A stretch of 64,000 nt of DNA from Solanum dulcamara (Eukaryota > Streptophyta > Magnoliopsida > Solanales > Solanaceae), in the NCBI RefSeq assembly GCF_947179165.1, contig NC_077243.1, positions 51,760,001 to 51,824,000 on the forward strand, read 5' to 3'. Within the stretch, counting starts at the first letter, position 1. Every line of letters starts with the position of its first letter. The translations under genes were made by a program, and so were the position numbers. This document shows, piece by piece, positions 38,201 through 50,200 of this stretch. The notes under the pieces are model-generated. The model saw only the letters and a list, made by a program, of their open reading frames with translations. It was not told the DNA's origin and searched no databases.

Positions 38201-41200
38201 ACTGGACTTGTATGTTGATTGCACCTATCTTTACAACAACAACAACAACCCAGTGAAATCCCACAACATGGGGTCTGGGGAGGGTAGAATGTACCCAGAC
38301 CTTACTCCTACCAAGGTAGGACGGCTGTTTCCTGGAGACCCTCGGCTCAGTAAAAGCATAAATGCATAAAAAAAATGTTAGATAAGAATAGAAAATTAAA
38401 AGCTTTATGAGAAAAACAACAAACAAATAACGAATAGATAACAAATAATTACAAATAAATAAATACAAATAACAAATAACGATTAAATAAATAAATGAAA
38501 GCGTCACAGGTAAAATTGAGTAATCAAAGCATAGAAGTAATAAATAATAACAGAAATCAGAAGTCAAAGCGCAAGAGATCGTAATGCACTACTACGCCTA
38601 TGAATAGAGAAGAATAACGAGACTATAAACTAGCCTTCTACCTTAATGTGGGTCCTCCACACCCTCCTATCTAAGGTCATGTTCTCCGTAAGCTGTAACT
38701 GCGTCATGTCCTGTCTAATCACCTCTCCCCAATACTTCTTCGGCCTACCCCTACCTCTTCTGTAACCATCCATGGCCAGCCTCTCACACCTCCGCACTGG
38801 GGCATCTGTGTTTCTCCTCTTCACATGTCCATACCATCTCAGTCGCATTTCCCGCATCTTGTCTTCCACCGAGGCCACTCCTACCTTGTCCCGAATAGCC
38901 TCATTTCTAATCCTGTCGCTCCTGGTGTGCCCACACATCCATCTCAGCATTCTCATCTCAGCAACTTTCATCTTTTGAATGTCAGAAGTCTTAACTGGCC
39001 AACACTCCGCCCCATACAGCATAGCCGGTCTAACCACCACTTTGTAGATAGTCTAAATCTATCTCCTCGTACATAGTTTAGCAAGTTCAACAAATATATA
39101 CAAGAGATTAGCATGATTCAGAGCGAAGCTGATAAGTTTGTATTTTATCGGCACTAGGCCTTTAATCTATGTTCTAACCAAAGCTATTCACTTTGTTTAT
39201 GTTGATGATATAGTTATCACTTGCAGTGATCAAGAGGGCATTAAATGCTTGGAACAACATCTCTTTCAGCAATTCCATACAAAGGACCTAGGTAAATTCC
39301 ACTATTTCCATGTTTTGAGGTAGAGGTAAATTCCACTATTTCCATGTTTTGAGGTAGATTAGTCCAGATCAAGTATTGTCATTTCACAACTGCAGTGGTT
39401 TGGAAAACGAAAAGTGAGAAAAAGCAACAACGGCTTGCTTCGCCGAAGTGAGAAGCGAAGCGCATGCTCTTTTCAACTAAAGCGCAATTTAATGCAATAA
39501 TCAAAAATATTAAATTTGTATAGAAAAATAACCAAGACTTGATAGAAACAATACATTAAGAACATCTTTCAATTTTTAAATTAAAAAGTAATCAATAGAA
39601 ACTAGAACTAGAATAAAAAGCTACAGGTTTACCCTACAATCACAAACACAAAAAATAAATAGAATATTTGTAAGCTACAACAAACAGGAAAAACTAAAAA
39701 AAAATACGAATAGAAAACAGAGGACAAAAGAAGAGAGAGAAAATCGAAAAGAGAGGAGAAGAGAAAAGGAATAGAAAAAATAGGAGAAAAGAAAAGAAGA
39801 AAAAAATCGAAAAAAAAAGGAGAAGAGAAGAAGAGAAGAGCTTACCTTGAAACCCTGGAATTGGGGAAGAACAGCAGCAAGAAGAACCGATAAAATGCGC
39901 AAGATTGTTGCAATCTTTTTAAAAAAAGGACCTAAACTCTCAGTTTTTCCATAAAAGAGATGCTTCACGCTCCTCACTTCTTCTACTGAAGCGAGCACTT
40001 TTTTCATCTCGACTCACTTTAACGCCCAAAGTGCTTGATATGTATGAGATTGACATAAGCCCTCCCTCTTGAAAGATGGCTAATCAAAATGGGGTAACCC
40101 ATTTTACTTTTTTGAAATTTCCGCTTTCTTGCCTTATTATATTATGGTAGTACAATGTTTTGCATGAAAATATAATAGATGAATAGTCATTCTCTATAAA
40201 ATTATTTATTTGAATATATTATTTCCTATCAGACTAAGCATAAATGTTTCTTTCCATGTGTCAGAATACGACTAACCAACATGTTAACTAATTGATTACA
40301 ACAAATTGGATCAGATTTTGCTCTTTTTCTAATGACAATTGCGACTTATAAACATACATGGATCAAACAACTACTAAAAGATGGAGTTTGGAGAAGCTAC
40401 TCATGGAGATTGTTTGTGAGAATCATGCACTCTATATCGCCTCAAATCTCATTTTCCATGAGACGACCAAACACAAAGAGATGGTCGCAAAATTTGTAAA
40501 GCCTCGTCTCACATACATACTTACCAAGCCTTTCCCAGGCCCTCGAGTCTCGAATTAGTTATGTATGTACAAGCTCGGTATGTATGACCGGCTTAGAAAA
40601 GTATAAATATCCTCATTATAAAGTCTACCTATAAATAGATAGAAGCATTAGACATTGACGTCACACATTCCTATAAACATTTTCTCTCATGTTTTGTTTT
40701 TTTTAAAATGAAGTAAGAATTAGTATTAAAAGCATCAAGAAGATGCACAAAAGCACTGTGCATGTGGTGATCACAAAAGAGAGATTGTTAGCCCTATTCA
40801 AAAGTCCTATGCTAGGGATAGGGAGCTAACAAAATCCAAAAGAAACTCAGGGAGCTAACAGGGGATAGACTGCTCCAACTACTTATAGCAATTAAACATT
40901 GAACTTTTAGGGAGCGCAAGGAGTTGCTAAATCATCAAAACACCTTCGGTTCCTTTTCCTCTCGTGTTCTATATCTCACTAACTTATCTATTGGTGTGCA
41001 CTCCTATATTTCTATTCACAAAATTACACTTCCAAAATGGAAGTGCAAAGAAAGAGCACGCAAATGAATAAAGGTAATATTAGGCTGAGCAATTGCTCCT
41101 ACAGAGTCGGTATATGAAAAAGGTTGAAAATAAGTTCAAAAAAATTCACAAACCTGTTGAATTAGAAATTGATTGTGGCCCAGAAACTGGTAGAACACAA

Positions 41201-44200
41201 GACACATCCATCTTGACAGGGCTGTGATTTGACGCCAAATTGGTCATTCCAGAGCGACTGAAAGCAGCACGTGCCTCGATGAAATTTTCAGATATTAAAA
41301 CAAGAAAGTTTGGATTCTTAGCTGTAGTAATGGGCGGGTCAGCTGCTCGTGGATTGTGTTTTCCCTGTATCCGTACAAAGTTCACACTTAGTATAAAATT
41401 AAAATGAGAAGTTGGAAAATGGGCTCTTCCATTTTTCACATCTCTTGCACTAAGACTAGCAGGATAGCAGTGTGTGCAACGTGAGGAAGATTATAAGGTC
41501 CTCTTCCTTTCATGGAAGACAGAACCTACTGTCAAGAATCATGAAATACTAGCATGAAGATAAGTATCACGGAGGATTCCAAGGCAATTTTAAATGATAA
41601 ATACTTCTTTTTTGAGAACTGGTAATTTTTTTTAAAAAATGATAAATACTTTATCCACGATGCCTTAAAAGGTTGATCATGTTTAAGCACTTATGAAGGC
41701 TAAATGTTTCTGCACCACTATAGGATGCTGCATGTTTTCAAATTTGGACTCCTAAAATGAAAAAGAGATAAGTTAATGGAGGATGTCACTGTGGAGCTCA
41801 TGGATATTCTTACTTCTGATGAACAAGCAAGCGTTTGAAACAAATGGAACTATAAAGTCCACTTGCATCACCTTTCTCTATTTAAGACTAAGTGATAATG
41901 TCATGCGGTTCCATCATAAATTCATAGTTTTTAACTAGTGCAATACTCTCCAAGACATAAGTATCGAGAGAGTGAGAAGTGCTCCAAAGATTGCTCCATT
42001 AATGACATTCCAAGAATATATAATATGCTGTACACAAATCATTTATAATCATGTTGTAAATATATGGCACCTGGGCCTAAGTCAACCTCAAAAGCTAGCT
42101 CATGAGGGGAGGATTGCACAAATCCATATAAGCAGACCATCAGTCTATTCCCCAACCATTGTGGGACTCTAACCAACTCTAACACTCCCCTTCGTCCCTA
42201 GACCCAACTGGAGTGTGGACTCGAAGCCCAAATGGGGATGGACCTAGCTTTGATACCATGTGAAAAATAGAGAAATATTATTGAATTGTGTATCTACATT
42301 ATTACACTGAACCCTATTTATAGACAATACATTACAATACTTAGCCAAGTAGGATTCTATATACTATTCTTATTCCTATTCTAATTCTAACACATGTAAC
42401 TTTCCCCAATCCTCAGCATAGAATCATGGTAAATGAGTCACAAAGTTAGCAACTTTCCTTTTCAAGAGAGAGTAATAATATTGTTCTTATAGAGGTCAGA
42501 CAGAGCAGGTATGAAGTCAATCAGCAACTAGGAGAAGTTGAAGAGAGTAAATATTGTACGTCTTAGGAACAAAGAAGAGTCAAGTTTCAACACACTACAA
42601 ACGGCTTTGAACCTAATAAACAAAAAGGAAAAAAATCAATGAAGTTGGCCACAGTTACCGCATCATATATTGCTCTTAGTTTTGGAAGCTTTTTTGGGCA
42701 TAGAACTGACAGGGAAATGGAACACTGCAAGGGAAAGAGAAACTTGTCAGCAAAGGATGAAGCAGAATATGTGAGGGGAAGGCCAGGATTTTAAAAAGTA
42801 AAAGGCTTTAGATCAGTACCTGAGGGAATGCCTTTGCAACTGTCTCAGCATCAGATAGTCGACTATCTGTTTGTGCTTCAATATTTTCGTTCTGCTCCAG
42901 TTTCTGCATCTGTGGTCGATAAACTGGTGTAGGCAATGGATAAGGGTTGCTTCCAGAAATAAGTATGCAATGTTTTTTCCCTTCCATGCTTTGTGGACTT
43001 TGGTTACCATTTAGTGCAGAAAACATCTGAATGAAGCATCAGTTTAGTTACATATATATGTTAATAAGTAAAAGAGAAACAGAGTACATATTCTGTAGGC
43101 AAGTTATTAAAGCAAACCAGGAGCAACTCATTTTTTATTGTGATTCAACACACCCCAATACTATTGTGTGCACTATATGATCAAGATCTTGCAGAACAGC
43201 TTAAGAGCAGTCTAGAGGAACTTCAAGTACAATTTAACATCAGGAAAGGAGATATAAAATACTAATCAAGGCCTACGTGTAAATCAAGAGAGAGATTTCC
43301 CTCACATTACCATTCATGCAGGACTCAAGGTTAATCCAATCAAACTAAGTTGTGAGACAATCACTCTTGGGAAATGATTGGATCAAACTGAGTCAACATC
43401 AACAACATCATACCCAATGTAATCCCATAAAAGTTGGGTCTGGGGAAGGTAAAAGTGTAAGCAGACTTTACCACTACCTTGGAGGAAGAGAGGTTGTTTC
43501 CGATAGACCCTCGGCTCAAAGAAAATACAAACCAAAGCAGTATAGAGAAAGAAATACGGAAATGGCGAAAGTCCTATGAAAATATTACAGATAACCTATC
43601 AAATCATCCTAAACAATAGTCATAATAGGATAAAACAATAATAGAAGTGGAAAAAGTCATAGATAATAACCAAACTCAAAGGACAAGAAATCACAAGAGT
43701 AATACCACGACTAATAGTACAGCTAATATTATAGAAGAATAAACAAGACAATGCTCAACTATCTAACTAATCTCCTACCATAATTTGTGTTCTCCATAAC
43801 ATCCTATCTAAGGTCATGTCCTCGGTAAGGTGAATTCATGCATCTTCTCAGCCTCGTTTTTTGCATCTTATCTTCTATTGATGCTACTCTTACCTTGTTT
43901 GGATATCTCCATTCCTCATCTTATCTCTCCTAGTGTGCCCACAAATCCATCTCAACATCCTCATCTTCACAATTTTCACCTTCTGAACGTGGGAGTTTTT
44001 GATTGGGAACAAGTCATTTGACATAATAGAAACACTAAGTGATTCGGAAAGTCGACATAAATGGGCAGAGAGGAGAAGAAACTTCATCAGGAAATTGACA
44101 ATCAGCGGATAGGTATTACTACTGGTATGGAAGCTAATGATAGTGGCATCGGACAGCAAATGGAAGAGAGAGAAGCTCTCTCCTAGGAATTGTGCAGACC

Positions 44201-47200
44201 GTCAAACTTTTTCCGATGTCGTCTTTTCCGGCTTCTTTCTAGTTCCAAGAGAAAAGAGAACCTTTTTCACATAATGTGAAAAATTATTCAAACTAATCGT
44301 AGACAATGAAACCCACAGCTGATGTTTCACAATCATAGAACATGGTCGCAGATTCACTAGCAGCATTAAAATAGATGATCAAAATCTCAGATTGGTACAC
44401 AGGGCACTAAGGCAATATCAAGGTTCATGGGGGATGCATGTAGAAGATGGGGCAGGAAAATACAGGGTACACATTCAGTGTTTATCATAACTTCAAATAC
44501 AGGATAACCTTTTGCTTTCTAAGATTTTTCACCATCAATGTTACCCATCTAATAGCTAGCCAAGGGAAAAAACACACCTTCCACGGCACCTTGGATATCC
44601 AAACTGCATTACAATGGATAACTACATCATTCCTAACCAAAATTTTCTCATAATAAGACTCATCAGAGAACATTCCATTCTTCCTGATGCCCCATCGCAA
44701 AGTATCTGGAATATCAACCGCCATTACTTGCTTATGGAGTAGAGCCAACAATATTTGCAACTCGATCATCTCCCAGTCATGGAAATCCCTCCTAAATCTC
44801 AAGTCCCAAAAAAATCTCTCCACCTAGTAACCCCCTAATTTGTTGTATCATCAAATCTCTTTGGCAAGATATTCTGAGTAATCTTGGGAAGTCCCCTATC
44901 AGTAAAATATTCCCACACCACTTACATCCCCAAAAGTCAATCCTCCTACCTTGAATGAGATGTTTACTTGAAAATCACATCCCTTCGTGATATTTCTCCA
45001 CAACCCACACCCAAAAGGAATAGTCATATCTCTAGTTTTCCAATCGCCTACCATTGCCCCCTATTTGTCAAATATCACCCCTCTCCAAAAAGCATTAACC
45101 TCCACATGCATCTCCAAAGCCATACCAAGCAACGCATATTTAACACCTTAAGTCTTCAATACCAAGCCCTCCCCAATATTTTTTGAGATGTGACATTCTT
45201 AAAATGAACCAAGTAGAACTTTCTTGTCTCATCTGTTATGTCCCAAAGAAAATTTCTTCGGATCTTCCACAATTTTCCTAAGGCTGAAGTTGGACCGAGA
45301 AACAAAGACAAGAAGTGGGAATGCTCGTTAACATGCTCTTAATAAGCACTTCCTTCCCGCCTGCTAATCTTTTTTTGACCCTCGCAAGAATTAAATTTCA
45401 CACAATTTGATCCTTTTTTAAAGCCTCTAAGGGCAACCTCTTCATTGGATTGATGTTCGATAAGTTTTCCTTCACACTATTGTTGTCATGTCCTGCTACG
45501 CTAGTTCTACTCTGCTTTCCTTCCTTGGCCTAAGAAAGAAGGTTAGTCACTTCCCTTATTCATAGGGGCAGACCCTTTTTTATCGAGTAGTCACTCTTGG
45601 CCTCGTTCTGTCCCGACTCGAAAATGAACCTGATGGTCAATCTGTCACTGACTTGAGAGGTTTCATTTCAGGATTAAGAGGGGTTATGTCGGGACTGATA
45701 AGGACACTAAAAAGAAATCCCACATTCTATGGACTCACATTTGTACCCATTACAACGACAATGAACTTCCAAGTAAAGTGGATTTAATGGTAGGGGAATG
45801 GAAATTTGAAATCTTTTATGCTCATACAGTCGCCAGAAAAGCATCATCAGTGAAAGTCTTTGCGCTACGATCCATGGGAAGTTCTCCAACAACTTTGAGC
45901 CTTGTAGCTACTCTTGTTATGTTCGGATCTCCCAGGGAAGGTACACCTGAATGCCCACATTGGTCAACAAAGGCCTAATTTTTTAAATAAACTGATTGGA
46001 CTAGAAGTCGGGAGAAGCGTCTGATAGCTATAACTGCAAAGCAGGCTTATTATGATTTGGGCCAAAAACTTTAGAAAAGAAAAGGGATGTGGAGGGCAAA
46101 ACTAATTAGATACAGAAAGCTATTGGGTTAGCCCAAAATATTAATATTACAACGACTTCTAATATTGAAGACATGATACAATTCAGACTGCATCAAGGAA
46201 GTGAAGTCGATTGACTCATTCTTATTGGAAGAAATTTTTTTTGACAAGAGGGAACAACAATAATGCAACATCTAGAATTGACAGGCTCCTACAATCCATG
46301 TAGTTAGATGAAGAGCTTAAATACATAAAGTTATCTTTCGGAAGATTCAAAAACAGAAAGTCAACACTGATAGGGAAACAACATGAATTGGATAGAATCA
46401 TAGAGGAAAGAGAATTGGGAAAGGAAGATAATTGAAGAGCCTAGTATTACAATGGAGCTAGAGGAACTAGCAAGATATGAGGAAATCTCATGGACAAAAG
46501 TCCAGGTAACTCTGATTGAAACACGGTTAAAGCAACAGCAAGTTCGTTTAAAAGATGGTCAATGCACATAGAAGATATGACCTATTGAAAGACTCAAAGT
46601 GGAATGAACAATGAAGAAAGAGCCCAAAGAGATAAATCAAAGTCAACCTAGCAAGGGATGGTGAAAAGAGGTTGATGTTGGAAGAGACAATATCTATCCT
46701 TAGGGATCCTCTGATACTAATTGAAAGTGTTTAAACCACAATCTTGCATATGTTATTTTTGTATTCCTCATGCCAATCAAAGTGAGAAAAAATGATAAAA
46801 TTTGATGAGACTTCTTGTGGAAAGGAATAAGAAAAAGGGGGAATAAGGGGATTTGTGTGGGGGGTAAGTGGATGTCCACTGTAGCATGAATGATATAACC
46901 AGAGTGAGTTTTTGTAAATAAAGGGAGCAAAATCCCCCTATTTGTGGTGGTGGAGACTAGGGAATTTTGTTAAAAATTATGAATTACTCTAGAATTTTAA
47001 TCGGAGGCGTATATTACTAGTGGAGATTAGGGAAGGAAGGAGTGTAGGAGGAAAAGGAAGGCAATGGGGAAAGTAAAGTGTGAGTTAAGAAGTTTTGAAG
47101 GAAAAAATTCTTGACCAGATAAAATGGTGTCGAAGTCGATAACAAATTGGGTGAAGAGAAATCAAAATGGTGAAAACAAAAATAAGATGAAACAGATGAA

Positions 47201-50200
47201 AAGATGATAATAACCATGGACTAGTGAACCAATTTGGGAGCAAAATTTGAATCGGCTCACTAGTAAGTTTGGGTTGAATCGGTGAGGAACCATCTGGATC
47301 AAAGGTCCAAAGCATTTTCTCCAAGCTATGAATACTCTAGACCAATGAACTTTGTCTAATGGAGCTCTGAGAAGTACTTTGATGGAGGAAAATTAAGGGG
47401 AAAGGGAAAGGGAAAGGGGAGTGACATGAGACCCAAGAGAGTGTCAAAACTCGATAGACTTGCTTCCTCTAGAAGCGAAAAAGTCAGACAACTTTCGTAA
47501 GGCAACTGGAGAAGGTTGCCTACATTATTATTTCAAAATGGGCTTTCAGCGTAACTTAGTGAGCTATCTACATGAATTAGTGGTTATTCACCAAAACGTT
47601 AGTTGTATTATTCTCTGTCCAACACATATCACATGCATAAAGGTCATTTCGATTAGTGATATTATCACAATTTGACAACAATAGAGATGCAAAGTTAGTT
47701 TTTTAAACATCTTAGAATCAATTAAACGCACCACTAATGCTTCAGCAAGTCCTTCTGCAACTGCAGCGTCATTGAAACCACCTCCGGAGAAAGGTATAGA
47801 CGAAAGCCACTGCAAAAAGGTATCCATGTCTCTTGTCCAGCCACTCCGCTGAACCAGGCAAGCTGCATAAAAGATAGTAAAATGGAAGAAGGAAATAAAA
47901 ATGTCAAGCAAAAGAAAAAGGGAAAATAAGTATCTTGACAAAGAAAGAGATGTGAGAGACAGCCTTGAAGAACAAGAATTATTTTTGATACAAGATCAAG
48001 ATTGAATAATCCCCTTCAAAGTTTTATGTTGTTGTGGCCACAATTTCTTTTATCATTTTTTCTTTTTTCTTTATTTGGGGAAGAGAGTAGGGAGGGGAAT
48101 ATCACTGAAATTACAACAGACCATCAAATCCACTGGAATATCACTGAAATAAATCAATTTGAAAGTCAAGAAATTGAAATTGACTGTAAGTTGTCGTCAA
48201 AGAGGATTTCCAATCCTATGCGTATTGATGGACTCATGAAAGTTAGAACAACAATAACAACAACAACATACCCAGTGAAATCCCTCTAAGTGGGCACTGG
48301 GGAGGGTAGAGTGTATGCAGATCTTACCACTACCTCAAGGAGGTAGAACTCATGAAAGTCAGAGACTAAAATAAGTCATTAATCATGGATCAAGAGAGTC
48401 ACAATTAACTTATCTAAACTCTATGCTGAATAGATAGATTTGGCATGTAAGAATCACATTATTAGATAATTTTCACATCAAGGATATTGTATACATCACG
48501 TAGAAAACAGTCCTAAAATCATGGAATGATGCAGATTTCATCTGGACGTAACAGAAAATCAGTACCGAAAATTTTGTTACCCCTGGTTGAGATTTCAGAC
48601 TGGAATAGAAAATGGTTTTAAGTGCATGACTCAACAAGCCCTCATGCTTGAAATTGCAATTAAACCAGCTAACAGAACTAGGAATTAAGAACAAGAAAAA
48701 TACAAACCACTATAAGAACCATGTGTGTTAAACATGACCAAGGAGACCTCCACATCGGCTGCAGATGATTTCTGGAATTTCGAAATGGAAGGTAAAATTA
48801 GCCTAGCTAGTAGTAGATCGTACAATTAATTGCTTTCAACTCAGATAGTATGGAATACTGTTTTTTTTTATCAGTAATATGGAATGTAATGGTACATGCT
48901 TATTTGAATTATAAATTACGTTGGTCATGATGAATATTGAGATATTAAATTACTCATACAAAATTGGCATCACATAAATACTAGAGAAGAATAACCAGTA
49001 TACAAAATGAGCCATTTAGAATATGCAAACCTGTGAAGTTGACTCGGCTCCAAAAAAGCACCTGCACAAATTACCAAAAGGCTATTACTCAGTAAACTTT
49101 ATCTTGAATACTACGTGCAGGGTCTAATACGACCAACTTACAGAACATGAGATCCATAAATTAACAACAGCTTTGATACATATTAGGTTACATATATAGC
49201 TGCAATATACCAACCCAAATATTAGGGGAAACAGAAAGCGCTTTAATATTCTTTGTTTGGTGGCTGCAGGAGTGATGCTATCGATTAGGGAATTAAAGTT
49301 CCATAAGCAGGTATCAGAGGGATCTAAACCAAAAACTCTTCAAGGAAAAACATTGAAAATAAGAATATCAAAGGAGAAGGAAATGGATGACCAGTTAAAA
49401 GCGTCCAATGATCACATAAAGTTTTAAGACAATTCATTCATTCCGTTGAAAGGATGGAACAACCATGAACAAGCTCTATAACAACACATTGGCAAATGAA
49501 AAAAATTCATCATTTGTTCATTCAAATACCAAGCAAACATCAAATTTTAGAAGAAGCACATGGCAGAGGTATATGCATCAGCCATTCAAGTTAAAAAAAA
49601 ACTGTTAAGTGTTTCAGCTAAATGCTCAGAAAGCCAAAAAAATAAATAGCCACGGTAAAGCTAGATAAAAGGAAGAACTGAGTAGGTGGAGGAGGATGGA
49701 TTCTCAGCCATTTGCTCAACAACACATGTGTTTTTGCTTGCATGTGTACGACTCGGTATATTTGAGAAGAAACCCAAACTGATATCAATTCAAAATTGGA
49801 CGATCTCACCTTTCAGAAATACCAGTACAAGAAAGAACTAAGAAGCATCTCAAATGAAGAAATGTGACTGCAAATTGATAGAAATCTGTAATTAAGTAGA
49901 CCAGCGATAGAAGGTCAGAAAGCATGTCTATTTATCCCTCTCAGTAGTCGACAAGAATTGTTAGCCAAAAGAAACCTGACTCATGTACCTTCCATGACTA
50001 CAATAAGTTTTTTTCCTTGAACATATTTTTCTCATTAGCACCCTGAGCATGCTCAGAGAGGAGAAACATAGACATGACCTCAAGTGGCATATATCAACTT
50101 TTTCATGGACAAGGTTATATAGTTAATAACCAAAACAATGAGTTGCATCCACACCATAGGGCTAGAGGATTTTCCCTGGTAATCTTGGAAAGATGATACT

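Larger units (their letters stand above)
34690..40705 (+). mobile_element. Copia element in MED25 intron 7, heavily interrupted
   Basis: 5' LTR part at 34790-34915 and 3' LTR part at 40575-40705 share AGTATAAATATC.TCATT.TAA and the AGTCTRC.TATAAA stretch. Between them are copia pieces in order: 5' leader (34916-35336, 36363-36560), the integrase-RT linker (37440-37620, RKGIRS... [13 protein letters not shown]), RT (38090-38215, [14 protein letters not shown]), RT YVDD (39170-39320, [20 protein letters not shown]) and RNase H tail (40355-40560). Later insertions: hAT-like (35337-36362), SINEs, RTE (38232-39052), hAT-like (39390-40040). Antisense to MED25. Confidence 0.72.

Noticed and set aside
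38199..38567. 122 aa minus-strand frame
   Set aside because: Covers RTE 3' UTR and an A-rich tract; the 3' UTR is not coding.
39675..40007. 110 aa Phe/Ser-rich minus-strand frame
   Set aside because: Translation of a purine-rich low-complexity tract (GAGAAGAGAAAAG) inside a MITE-like segment.
46700..47324. Three overlapping minus-strand frames of 66-79 aa
   Set aside because: AT-rich intron 4 sequence without motif, start context or splice support.
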